The position numbers and the translations under genes were made by a program. The notes beneath the pieces were generated by a model. The model saw nothing but the letters and a program-made list of their open reading frames with translations, searched no databases and was not told the DNA's origin. A DNA stretch of 64,000 bases from an uncultured Lachnospiraceae bacterium. Lineage in GTDB: Bacteria > Bacillota > Clostridia > Lachnospirales > Lachnospiraceae. Where the stretch lies: positions 91,204-155,203 of the forward strand of contig CAJUNB010000003.1 of the NCBI GenBank assembly GCA_910587635.1, in the 5' to 3' direction. Shown here in pieces: positions 9,355 through 17,659 of the stretch (positions are counted from its first letter, which is position 1; each line of letters opens with the position of its first letter).

Positions 9355-10544
9355 TCAGGCCACCCGACCCTTCTTCCATCTGTGAAATAGATTCCTTCTA
9401 CTTTTGGCTCATTTTTAGAGATACCGCTAACCGGCACCACGTAAGCTCTCGTAACAAACATCTGGGCCCGGAAGCCAAAGACAACCGTATCTCCCACATT
9501 GATTTTCTGTTCTTTTCCCGGGTTCAATATGCCGTAATAATCAATTGCTTTTGGTTTCGGCATTTCACAGGAAATCCGGCATTTGAGCGCATCATCTCCA
9601 TCCCGGCCCACACAGGCCTGTACATCATAGTCATCAAAGACAGGATCAATGTACATGCCGCCTCCATAACAATAGGGTTTCCCTCCATAAAAATGAGAAA
9701 CTTCAGAAACGTAAATATATCCTGGCATCTCCGGCATATCTTCATAAGCATGAATTGGTGTTGTACCGGTCAGACCATGTCCTGGCTCCACCTGTATGAC
9801 ACCGTCTTCAGCAAGCCTTTTAAAAATATGACTGGAAGTGGTTCCCGGGGCATTTACTTCTATCTCAGGATATCCATGGTTTCTGAGATAATCCGCAGTC
9901 TTTATCAAAGTATTATAATTATGTGTAGCTTTCACCGTTTTACTTTCCACATCATAGAGCTGGGCAGGAAATGTGGCAATTCCCGCAAAATGAAGGCCTT
10001 TCATTTGCTGAATTTCTTTTGCAGTTTCCAATATCGTCTCTGTTGGGAATCCGGCCTCATGTCCCCGGTAAAAAGAATCATCTTCTCCGAATATCCTGAC
10101 CATAATATTCTGTTCTCTGCCTGAATCTGTTACTTCTGAGACCGCTTTTGCCTTCTCAAGGTTATATACCATCCAATAGCGAGGATTTAGTTTTGCCGCA
10201 GCTTTTGTCTCCGCAAAAGGAACCTGTACCAAATGACCCAGATGTCCGATCTCCATACCGGATGCTGTCATCGGTCTTGCATCACTCATATCCACACAGA
10301 CACCCGCGCGGATACCCGCATCCACCATAGCTTTGATTGCCACCGGATTTCTTCCGATCTGTTTTGTCATGGCAAATACTTTCAGATGATACCGTTCCCC
10401 TTCCTCCGCCATTAACTTTGCATTATAGGAAATCGTATCAATATCCAGAACATAGCTGTTAGCAGGAATCAAACCTTTTTGATGGAGCTCAACTCCTGTC
10501 TGAATCAGTTTCGGATTTCTTTGTATTATTTTGTTTAAAAACAT
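9348..10544 (-). CDS. YhfX-like PLP-dependent (alanine racemase-fold) enzyme
   Basis: A 398-residue protein of the YhfX family, which has the fold-type III PLP barrel of alanine racemase. The candidate PLP lysine lies in the N-terminal HLKVFAMTKQIGRNP stretch. PGTTSSHIFKR and EPGHGLTGTTP match family-conserved blocks, and the C-terminal beta-domain carries the metal-like motif HFYGGKPYCYGGG. E. coli YhfX lies in the yhf cluster and its substrate is unsettled. Here the gene sits between ABC permease and ATPase genes (10 bases after the former, 7-base overlap with the latter). It therefore belongs to the uptake operon and may act on an amino-sugar or amino-acid conjugate, which is inference. 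Confidence 0.85.
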   Translation of the reverse strand: MFLNKIIQRNPKLIQTGVELHQKGLIPANSYVLDIDTISYNAKLMAEEGERYHLKVFAMTKQIGRNPVAIKAMVDAGIRAGVCVDMSDARPMTASGMEIGHLGHLVQVPFAETKAAAKLNPRYWMVYNLEKAKAVSEVTDSGREQNIMVRIFGEDDSFYRGHEAGFPTETILETAKEIQQMKGLHFAGIATFPAQLYDVESKTVKATHNYNTLIKTADYLRNHGYPEIEVNAPGTTSSHIFKRLAEDGVIQVEPGHGLTGTTPIHAYEDMPEMPGYIYVSEVSHFYGGKPYCYGGGMYIDPVFDDYDVQACVGRDGDDALKCRISCEMPKPKAIDYYGILNPGKEQKINVGDTVVFGFRAQMFVTRAYVVPVSGISKNEPKVEGIYFTDGRRVGWPEW

Positions 10545-10554
10545 GTTGCCCCTC

Positions 10555-11493
10555 CTAATCGTTTTTTGACTCCCGTAAGCTCAGGGATACGGCCAGTATG
10601 ATAATCAATCCTCTCGCCATCATCTGTTCTGATACCGTCAATCCCATCAGCAGCAATCCATTATTCAACATACCAATCACGATGGAACCGATAATTGTCC
10701 CTACAATCGTTCCTTTTCCCCCGGAAAAACTCGTTCCTCCGATGACCACTGCGGCGATAACAGACATATTGTCGTTCTCACCGAGTGTATATCTGGCTCC
10801 ATTCAGCCTTCCTGCGTACAGGATTCCTGCAAACGCTGCCGCCACACCACAAAGTGTCATCGCCCAGAGCTTGATCTGATCTACTTTGATGCCTGAATAT
10901 CTGGCAGTGGACTCATTTCCTCCCACAGCAAGAACTGCCCGCCCAAAAGAAGTCTTTCTGTAGAGAATGTGTCCCAGTATCATAATGACAATCGTCCAAA
11001 GAAATAACGTAGAAATGGGGCCGATGTCCCCGGAACCAAATATGAAGTTAAAGTTCGCATTAATAATAGGTACTGCCTCCAGATTTGTCATTGTCCTGGC
11101 AATTCCGGCAAAAACACTGCTTGTCCCCAATGTAACTAGAAATGCCGGAATCCTCACTTTTGCTACGACAATGCCGTTTAGAAATCCACTGACAAATCCT
11201 ACAAGAAGACCACAGATCGCCGCCGGAATCCAACCTGTCACCCGAAGCATCAAAGCCGTTGTAAGTGCTGACATTGCCACCACCGAACCGGTAGATAAAT
11301 CAATCAGACCGGCAGATATGGCAAAGGTCATTCCTACGGCAGCTACTGAAATCATTGCTGTCTGTCTTAATATATTCATGATATTTCCATAGGACAAAAA
11401 TCCCCTGTCCCGCAGAATAATTGAAAACACAACCAATACCGTTATGAAACTGATATAAACGATATATTTTTTATAATCAAATTTCTTTGCCAT
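10555..11493 (-). CDS. Sugar ABC transporter permease (RbsC family)
   Basis: Integral membrane permease of the CUT2 importer, 312 residues, with about nine to ten hydrophobic segments. Family hallmarks are FAISAGLIDLSTGSVVAMSA and the coupling-loop region GGNESTARYSGIKVD, followed by VVIGGTSFSGGKGTIVGTIIG. A single permease gene presumably forms a homodimer. It lies 23 bases downstream of the binding-protein gene. Confidence 0.94.
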   Translation of the reverse strand: MAKKFDYKKYIVYISFITVLVVFSIILRDRGFLSYGNIMNILRQTAMISVAAVGMTFAISAGLIDLSTGSVVAMSALTTALMLRVTGWIPAAICGLLVGFVSGFLNGIVVAKVRIPAFLVTLGTSSVFAGIARTMTNLEAVPIINANFNFIFGSGDIGPISTLFLWTIVIMILGHILYRKTSFGRAVLAVGGNESTARYSGIKVDQIKLWAMTLCGVAAAFAGILYAGRLNGARYTLGENDNMSVIAAVVIGGTSFSGGKGTIVGTIIGSIVIGMLNNGLLLMGLTVSEQMMARGLIIILAVSLSLRESKND

Positions 11494-11516
11494 TTCTCTG
11501 CCGTCCTTTTCACTTT

Positions 11517-12740
11517 TTACTTACCGATCATCTCCATAACGCTCGCATCAGGATCTTTATTCAACGATTGGTTCCACGCTTCTACCATATTATCTTTTGT
11601 CATGGAAACAGTGCCACTGAGAACATAGGCCGGAGCTTCTTCTCCCAGTATATCCAGTGCAGCTATTTTCGCCATTGTCTCTCCGATCTGGAAAGGCATA
11701 TCCGCTACTTTTCCATAGACATTTCCGCCCTGTGCCATATCCAGGTCATTGTTACCGCCCAGATCCATCGTGACTACTTTACAATCTTTATAGCCGCCGG
11801 CTTTCAGCTCAGAAACTACAGGTTCCGCTGCTACGTCCCAGGATACATAGATACCGTTTAAATCCGGGTTCTGTGTCAGCATTGCCGCTGCTACTTCTCC
11901 TGTGGCATTTTCTGCAGAAAATCCTGACATTGCTACGATCTCAATATCAGGATAGTCATTGACGATCGTTCTGACAAATTCATTATCTCTGTTATTTGTT
12001 ACAAGGAAGTCCACATCATAGTAAATAATACCGATCTTACCTTTATTTCCGATAGATTCCGCCATCAATTTAGCAGCAGCACGGCCCATGCCATACTGAT
12101 CTCCTGTAACGATAGATACATATTGATCTCCTGCCTTGTAATCATCCACGCCATTGTCTGCAAATACGATTTTACATCCTGCATCCACCGCCGGCTGGAA
12201 AGCTCTCGTTCCCGAAACAGGATCTACCGGAAGTGTCAGAATAATATCCGGTTGCAGTGCCATACTTGTCTCGATATCCGTAGCCTGCTTAGACGGATCG
12301 AACTGAGCATCGGATATCGCCACTACTTCAATTCCCATCTTTTCAAATTCCGCCTTTGCACCGTCTGTCATGGCATTATACCATTCACTAGCACCCGCCC
12401 ATAACATTGCTGCTTTTAAATTCTGCCCTTTGATTTCATCATACTGTTCCTGTGTCAGAGTGATATCATCTGCAGAAGTTCCTGTTTCTCCGTTAGGACC
12501 CTTGGCAAATTCTCCTGTTTCATTCTCATACCCTGGAATGACGGAAAGCCATTCACTGCTTCCCGCTGTTTCTTCTGCCGTAGCGGTGGATTCTTCTCCC
12601 GCTGCTTCATTTGCCGCTTCTGCTGATTCTGTTGCCGCTGCCGGCTCCGTCGTCTCTGTAGCACTGTCAGAACCACATCCCGCAACACTTGCCATGACCA
12701 GGGCTGCTGTCAAACATACTCCAAATAATCTTTTCATCAT
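11517..12740 (-). CDS. Sugar ABC transporter substrate-binding lipoprotein
   Basis: Periplasmic-binding-protein-like sugar receptor (407 residues) anchored by lipidation at Cys22 (lipobox VAGC). An Ala/Thr/Glu-rich flexible linker (about 25-65) precedes the bilobed domain. The domain has DIILTLPVDP, KIVFADNGV and NGIYVSWDVAAEP, typical of the RbsB-like group. GGAGATTATG precedes the ATG. As the first transport gene after the regulator-kinase pair it is expected to be abundant. The ligand is unknown; an amino sugar is possible given the kinase next door. Confidence 0.92.
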   Translation of the reverse strand: MMKRLFGVCLTAALVMASVAGCGSDSATETTEPAAATESAEAANEAAGEESTATAEETAGSSEWLSVIPGYENETGEFAKGPNGETGTSADDITLTQEQYDEIKGQNLKAAMLWAGASEWYNAMTDGAKAEFEKMGIEVVAISDAQFDPSKQATDIETSMALQPDIILTLPVDPVSGTRAFQPAVDAGCKIVFADNGVDDYKAGDQYVSIVTGDQYGMGRAAAKLMAESIGNKGKIGIIYYDVDFLVTNNRDNEFVRTIVNDYPDIEIVAMSGFSAENATGEVAAAMLTQNPDLNGIYVSWDVAAEPVVSELKAGGYKDCKVVTMDLGGNNDLDMAQGGNVYGKVADMPFQIGETMAKIAALDILGEEAPAYVLSGTVSMTKDNMVEAWNQSLNKDPDASVMEMIGK

Positions 12741-12760
12741 AATCTCCTTATCCTCCTGTC

Positions 12761-13690
12761 TTAAAGAAATTTATTTTTTACCAGGCTGATGCCCGCCTGG
12801 GCTGGGCTTTTTTCTAATGTCACAAATTTTATATTTTCATGCCCTGTCTTTTCCTGAAACAGCTTCATAAAAGTCTCCCTGTAAAAACTGCTGTTAAAAA
12901 TACTTCCCACTAAGACAAGTTCCAGTTTTTCCTCTTTTTGCAGTTTCAGTCTTTTGTATACAACATTGGAAATGTCTGTTACTTCTCCTGCTCCTTCATA
13001 TAAAATCTCCCGGCACAGTTCATTTCCTTTATCTGCTCTGTCACTGACCAGCTTTGCTGATGCTGTAATTTTTCTTTGATTCAAAGACGCGATGTAATAG
13101 CATTTATCTTCTTTTTCTTCCAAATGATAATATTTCATCAAATCATCGAATATTTCATTACCGGGAATCTGTCCGTCGAGATACTTAATCCATTCTCGCA
13201 GTACCTGTTCTCCAATCCAGTACCCTGAACCCAGATCGCTCAGTGGGCTTCCCCAGCCTCCGCACCGGCTGATGCTTCCGTCTCTATCAAACCCAAGAGC
13301 GATGGAACCGGTGCCGGTTACCACGCCAATACCCGGACTTTCGGCAACCGATAAAAATGTCATCTCAGAATCATTACAAATAAACACTCTGTCCATGTTT
13401 AATCCGATACGACGTACTACAGATTCATATACATCGTAATCACTCTTTGTATCACAACCGGAAACACCAAAAACCATACCTTTGATATCTTCCAACTCTA
13501 TATTCAGAGCATCGCATATTTTATGAAAAGAATGTTTTAAATTGGATTCTACTTCTTTCAATCCCAGATTTTTGTAATTTGTACTTCCAAACAGAAAACT
13601 CTTTGTCTCTTCCGTTTCGATATTGTAAATACAATATTCCGTTTTTGTTCCTCCACCATCTATTGCCAGTAGATACTTTCCTTTTTTCAT
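12761..13690 (-). CDS. BadF/BadG-type sugar kinase (GlcNAc-kinase-like)
   Basis: ASKHA-fold ATPase/kinase of the BadF/BadG/BcrA/BcrD group, whose best-known sugar members phosphorylate N-acetylglucosamine. The phosphate-1 loop AIDGGGTKTEYC is at residues 9-20. GVVTGTGSIALGFDRDG and CGGWGSPLSDLGSGYWIG are the family's central blocks. 309 residues is normal. It starts only 5 bases after the ROK gene and lies 20 bases before the binding-protein gene. It likely phosphorylates the imported sugar on entry, so the operon could both import and activate its substrate. GlcNAc specificity is an inference from family membership. Confidence 0.9.
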   Translation of the reverse strand: MKKGKYLLAIDGGGTKTEYCIYNIETEETKSFLFGSTNYKNLGLKEVESNLKHSFHKICDALNIELEDIKGMVFGVSGCDTKSDYDVYESVVRRIGLNMDRVFICNDSEMTFLSVAESPGIGVVTGTGSIALGFDRDGSISRCGGWGSPLSDLGSGYWIGEQVLREWIKYLDGQIPGNEIFDDLMKYYHLEEKEDKCYYIASLNQRKITASAKLVSDRADKGNELCREILYEGAGEVTDISNVVYKRLKLQKEEKLELVLVGSIFNSSFYRETFMKLFQEKTGHENIKFVTLEKSPAQAGISLVKNKFL

Positions 13691-13695
13691 ATCTT

Positions 13696-14778
13696 TCAGA
13701 TATCCTTTACTAATACAAGCGGTCTGATTGTAGTCAGATTCTCCAGACAGAAATTAATCAGACCCTTGACCGCACACTCTTCGTCATCATTTATTACAAT
13801 TTTAGGAAGGCTCTCTTTCGGTATATATCTCTCTAAGTCTCCTCGCATCTGTTCTATTGTGTTCTCGTCAAAACCTTTTCCCTGGACAACGATGATTTCA
13901 GGATTGAGAACCGTGATAAAATTTACCATGCTTACTGCAATATAATGGATATAATCCTCAGAAATTTTATTTCCCTTTACAGAAAGAAACTGCTTCAATT
14001 TCTCTTCCAGCCATCCGCCGCCTTTCGTATGGTCTTCCTGTGCCTTGTCATAAAAAGGAGCCAAATAACCGAACTCCCCTGCAAAACTCGTAAACCCCTT
14101 ATGAAGAGTTCCATTGATTATGACTCCTGAACCGATTCCTTTTCCTATGTAGAGATAGACCATATCCCGGCATTTATCTTCCAGATACGTATGATAATAC
14201 CCTACCGTTGTAAGCTTAACATCATTTTCCACAAAGACAGGAATATGATAACGTTCTGAAATCATATCTTCCAGATTCAAATCAGTCCATCCCGGTATAC
14301 TGGAAATATTGGCAATCCTCTTATCTCTTTTCACGACACCGGGCACACCCAGCCCTATTGCTTTTATTTCAGCTTCTGACAGTTCCGTCAGCCGGTCAAT
14401 GATTTCATATACGGATTCCAGAGCAGAATCCCTTGATTCATTTCTGATTTCCGCCAATTCTTCATAGATCTTAGTCCCAATGACGTTTACAAGACTGGCT
14501 TTAAATTTTTCTTCCAGATAATACAGTATAATAATATTTCCGGCATTTTCATTTGCTGTATATAACTTTGCTTTTTTCCCCGAACCACTCCCGGCAGTCC
14601 CATCCTGTCTGACAATACCATCCTGCTCCAAACCATCTACAATTTTATTAATAGTAGGAAGACTCAGATTTGACCTTTTCGATAGTTCAGGTTTTGTTAT
14701 AGGACCGTATTCAAATATCATTTTTTTTACAATATTTCTGTTGACTTCCTTTAACAACTTAGGCTGCCCTGTCAGCAC
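13696..14778 (-). CDS. ROK family transcriptional repressor
   Basis: NagC/XylR-type repressor of 360 residues. A winged helix-turn-helix (about 15-65; GPITKPELSKRSNLSLPTIN) is joined to a ROK sugar-binding domain (AIGLGVPGVV, FVENDVKL, GIGSGVIINGTLHKGF). The usual ROK zinc cluster is not obvious: the segment after the glycine-rich loop has few Cys. The GTG at 14778 is the only start that fits GAGGGA upstream; the ATG two bases earlier runs into TGA. First gene of the operon, it probably binds the palindrome in its own promoter and is released by the imported or phosphorylated sugar. Confidence 0.92.
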   Translation of the reverse strand: MLTGQPKLLKEVNRNIVKKMIFEYGPITKPELSKRSNLSLPTINKIVDGLEQDGIVRQDGTAGSGSGKKAKLYTANENAGNIIILYYLEEKFKASLVNVIGTKIYEELAEIRNESRDSALESVYEIIDRLTELSEAEIKAIGLGVPGVVKRDKRIANISSIPGWTDLNLEDMISERYHIPVFVENDVKLTTVGYYHTYLEDKCRDMVYLYIGKGIGSGVIINGTLHKGFTSFAGEFGYLAPFYDKAQEDHTKGGGWLEEKLKQFLSVKGNKISEDYIHYIAVSMVNFITVLNPEIIVVQGKGFDENTIEQMRGDLERYIPKESLPKIVINDDEECAVKGLINFCLENLTTIRPLVLVKDI

Positions 14779-14795
14779 ATTATTTCCCTCGCTTT

Positions 14796-14820
14796 TTAAT
14801 TAATAAACTTTATTAATTAA
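14796..14820. promoter_or_regulatory. Putative ROK operator (perfect 12-bp palindrome)
   Basis: Arms TTAATTAATAAA (14796-14807) and TTTATTAATTAA (14809-14820) are exact reverse complements around one central base. It sits 4 bases past the -10 of the operon promoter, over the expected start of transcription, the position of a repressor site. Its shape resembles XylR/NagC-family operators of Firmicutes. Confidence 0.82.
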
Positions 14821-14824
14821 TAGT

Positions 14825-14853
14825 AGTATACATTGTCAGATAAATTATGTCAA
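14825..14853 (-). promoter_or_regulatory. Promoter of the ROK/kinase/ABC operon
   Basis: Minus-strand TTGACA (14848-14853) and TATACT (14825-14830) with a 17-base spacer, close to the sigma-A consensus. The strong promoter with an overlapping palindrome implies tight, inducible control. Confidence 0.85.
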
Positions 14854-14919
14854 TCTTTTTCTGTTGCCAGAATATTTTTCATGAAATTCTTTCTATATTA
14901 TTAATTTTTTTATGGCTGC

Positions 14920-14947
14920 TTGAAAACCCCACTCCATTTGCTATAAT
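14920..14947 (+). promoter_or_regulatory. Promoter of the SIMPL gene
   Basis: TTGAAA (14920-14925), 16-base spacer, TATAAT (14942-14947) preceded by TGC (extended -10). It is divergent from the sugar operon promoter. Confidence 0.75.
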
Positions 14948-15013
14948 AGAATTAATATCTATCAGTTTCAATATCATTTTATATAAGGGTAACCCTTTCA
15001 AAGGAGGATAATT

Positions 15014-15835
15014 ATGTACGGAAATATGTATGGAAATGAAAACGGCCCACAACAGACACAACCACCGCAGCCGAACCCGCCGAAAAAACCGGTCTCTTCT
15101 ACAGCGGTTATCATCGCATTGATTGCCGGAATTTCCGCGATTATTTGTGTCAGTATTTTTTCCGGCTGTTTTGCCAAATATAAAAAATATTCCAGTGGAA
15201 ACGGTATCACCGTAACGGGCTCTGCAAGTTGTGACTTCGAATCCGATCTGATCGTATGGCGGGGAAGTTTTTCTTCCTATGGTACTACACCAAAAATGGC
15301 TTATCAGTCTATCAAAAACGATGCAGAAGTCGTAAAACGATATTTGATGGATAACGGCCTTTCTGAGAACGAAATTTCTTTCAGTTCTGTTTCCATCTCC
15401 CAGAGATGGATTACAGAATACAACGAAGAGGGAAATGTGATTGGCGAATACTTAGACGGCTATGATCTCAACCAATCTGTTACTGTCACTTCCGAAAATG
15501 TAGATAAAGTAGATTCTATTTCAAAGGATATTACAAAGCTTATCGAGTCCAATATCGAATTTGAATCATATTCTCCAGAATACTACTATACAAAACTGGA
15601 TGAATTAAAACTGGATTTGATTGAACAGGCCACAGCAAATGCCAAAACAAGAGCGGATATCGTCGCATCCGGTACAGGTGCTAAAACCACCAGGCTACTC
15701 AGTGCCAACCTGGGCGTTTTCCAGATTACCGCACAGAACTCTGATTCCGAATACAGCTACGGTGGTGCTTTCGATACAGGGTCCAAAAATAAAACTGCCA
15801 CTGTCACTGTAAAGTTAAATTACGCAACCGATTAA
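15014..15835 (+). CDS. SIMPL domain (DUF541) membrane-anchored protein
   Basis: A 273-residue protein with a short cytoplasmic Gln/Pro-rich start (residues 12-26), one transmembrane helix (about 31-53) and an extracellular SIMPL/DUF541 domain. The domain shows ITVTGSASCDFESDLIVWRGSF and the conserved late segment ATANAKTRADIVA. SIMPL proteins form ring-like oligomers in some bacteria, but their biochemical role is unclear. AAGGAGG precedes the ATG. Own promoter and own terminator, so a single-gene transcript. Confidence 0.88.
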   Translation: MYGNMYGNENGPQQTQPPQPNPPKKPVSSTAVIIALIAGISAIICVSIFSGCFAKYKKYSSGNGITVTGSASCDFESDLIVWRGSFSSYGTTPKMAYQSIKNDAEVVKRYLMDNGLSENEISFSSVSISQRWITEYNEEGNVIGEYLDGYDLNQSVTVTSENVDKVDSISKDITKLIESNIEFESYSPEYYYTKLDELKLDLIEQATANAKTRADIVASGTGAKTTRLLSANLGVFQITAQNSDSEYSYGGAFDTGSKNKTATVTVKLNYATD

Positions 15836-15847
15836 TACCGATTTTGC

Positions 15848-15881
15848 AAACCCGGCAGGTTTAAAATCCGCCGGGTTTTTT
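15848..15881 (+). terminator. Terminator after the SIMPL gene
   Basis: AAACCCGGC (15848-15856) pairs with GCCGGGTTT (15870-15878), followed by further T. GC-rich stem and T-tract make it a strong rho-independent site. Confidence 0.9.
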
Positions 15882-15934
15882 ATTATATCTATTATCCTTT
15901 ACGAAAAATATAATAGTTCCAAAGGAGTTTTAAA

Positions 15935-16852
15935 TTGAAAACATTCCTCAAGCTGGCTGTTCCGTCCATTATCCTCTGTATGATAATTAACGCTGCTATT
16001 CATACCTGGGAAAATCTTCCTCATATTTACAAAGAAGATTATGCCCTGATCTATGAAAATGAGCTCCGTGACATGTTCGGTCCTGACTGTGAAATAGGGG
16101 AGAAAAGGACAGTTACAATAGAAGCGGAAGACTGTGGCTGCGGTTATCACTCAGACGGCTACATCTATGATGAATGGACTTTGACATACAAAGATCAGGA
16201 AGGCTACACCCATACACAGATCATAAATAACATGACAGAGCCCAAATACCAACAGCTTTCCTGGTTAAAATATCAGCTCGCCAGTTACTACAAACAAAAA
16301 TATATGCTGGCACCTTTTCCGGAGGGGACTTTTCAAGACCTGTCTGTGGAAGATTATATGGGAAAGTCCTATTGTTTCGCCTTTATCGGATATCCGGTAG
16401 GAGGGGTTACGATGGATAAAAAAGAAGAATATGACCGTACAAAAGCTGCAGCAGATCAATATATGAACCGGCTTCGAGAAAGTCTCCTGGATGAACAGAA
16501 CAGGATTACTTTCTACAATTTGGACTATACTACTGTATTCAATACATATCCTGTGAACATTTCCATGGATTTCAGTATCGATGATGCCGATCTGCAAGGG
16601 ATGAAAAAAGAGGCTCATGAAAAACAGATTCTGAATAAAATATCGGAAATAATGGAAAATTTCAGAAAAGATACCGCCTATACCGGCAATCTCGCCGTAT
16701 CTGTTTCAAGCAATAATGGTTCCTGTGAATTGTATAACGGCAAGAAAAGTCAGTCTTATTATATTCTTCGAGGAGAATGGTTTCAACCGGAAGAGTCTAA
16801 CCGGGAGTATGAATGGCAGCTCTATTTTAGCTATGAGGATATTTTCTGGTGA
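15935..16852 (+). CDS. Hypothetical membrane-anchored extracellular protein
   Basis: Not recognised. 305 residues beginning with a hydrophobic segment (about 5-23; AVPSIILCMIINAAIHTW) that should act as an uncleaved anchor or signal peptide, followed by a polar domain rich in Tyr, Asp and Glu. The motif EAEDCGCGYHSDG (near 66) has two close Cys and a His that might bind metal or form a disulfide. No enzyme motif seen. The TTG start is preceded by AAAGGAG at good spacing. It follows the SIMPL terminator and seems to be a separate gene with no clear promoter, so it may depend on readthrough. Confidence 0.78.
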   Translation: MKTFLKLAVPSIILCMIINAAIHTWENLPHIYKEDYALIYENELRDMFGPDCEIGEKRTVTIEAEDCGCGYHSDGYIYDEWTLTYKDQEGYTHTQIINNMTEPKYQQLSWLKYQLASYYKQKYMLAPFPEGTFQDLSVEDYMGKSYCFAFIGYPVGGVTMDKKEEYDRTKAAADQYMNRLRESLLDEQNRITFYNLDYTTVFNTYPVNISMDFSIDDADLQGMKKEAHEKQILNKISEIMENFRKDTAYTGNLAVSVSSNNGSCELYNGKKSQSYYILRGEWFQPEESNREYEWQLYFSYEDIFW

Positions 16853-16896
16853 TAACAAAAGACCCACGGATTCATTTTCATAGATAGTTCTTATAC

Positions 16897-16935
16897 AAAA
16901 AAGGCCAAATCTGTACTCAGATTCAGCCTTTTTAT
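16897..16935. terminator. Bidirectional terminator between convergent genes
   Basis: AAAAAAGGC and GCCTTTTTA flank inner arms AATCT/AGATT. It lies between the convergent hypothetical gene and the HAD gene, and can serve both. Confidence 0.8.
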
Positions 16936-16996
16936 TATTTATTACGAAAAAATAAAATGTAAAGAAAAATATTTATCAACCCTTTTTGTAATGAGA

Positions 16997-17656
16997 TCAT
17001 GATAGACATCCCATTTCCATCGCTTTTTTTAACTCCAAAAGGGAATCGTATTTTCGATACAATAAACTGGAAATTTCTTCATCCGGTTCTACCAGATCAG
17101 GTATCATCACCGGTTTCATGCCGGCGGCATGTGCAGAGCGAATCCCATTGGGAGAGTCTTCTACTGCAATCACTTCTGGCGGCGGCATATGTATTGCCTC
17201 ACAGGCTTTTAAATAAATATCTGGCTTGGGTTTGCTCAGCGTCACCTGATCTCCTCCTATGATCGCCTGAAAATAACTTTTTAATCCCGCCTTTTCCATA
17301 TGGCTTAAAATGGTCTTTGTACTGGAAGAGGAAGCTACCCCTACGATATAGCCGTTTTCATTCAGGTACTGTAAGATTTCTACACAACCCTTCATCAGAG
17401 GGAGCCCGTCCCTGTCAATCCAGCTCTGCATCAATGCCCTGCCGGTACTTAAAAATTCTTCTGCGTCAAAACTGTCACCAAATTTCTTTCGAAACTGAAG
17501 GATAATATCCGTTCTGTTTCTCCCGATGCAGTCTGTTGTCAACTGCTCAATATTTCCCAGATTTCTCTCTTTTGACAGTTGCAGCCATGCTTTTGAAGAC
17601 ATGATCTCCGTGTCAAAGAGAACACCGTCCATATCAAAAATAATTGCTTTTTTCAT
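16997..17656 (-). CDS. HAD superfamily phosphatase / beta-phosphoglucomutase-like
   Basis: HAD hydrolase of subfamily IA with a helical cap. Motif I DMDGVLFDTE has nucleophile Asp8 and acid Asp10. Motif II lies in VGVASSSS, motif III Lys in SKPKPDIYL and motif IV in VIAVEDSPNG. The 219-residue length and the motif I ending in DTE fit the beta-phosphoglucomutase/sugar phosphatase branch. The substrate is not determinable. Its ATG lies 3 bases after the tyrS stop, so it is cotranscribed with tyrS. Confidence 0.92.
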   Translation of the reverse strand: MKKAIIFDMDGVLFDTEIMSSKAWLQLSKERNLGNIEQLTTDCIGRNRTDIILQFRKKFGDSFDAEEFLSTGRALMQSWIDRDGLPLMKGCVEILQYLNENGYIVGVASSSSTKTILSHMEKAGLKSYFQAIIGGDQVTLSKPKPDIYLKACEAIHMPPPEVIAVEDSPNGIRSAHAAGMKPVMIPDLVEPDEEISSLLYRKYDSLLELKKAMEMGCLS

Positions 17657-17659
17657 AAG

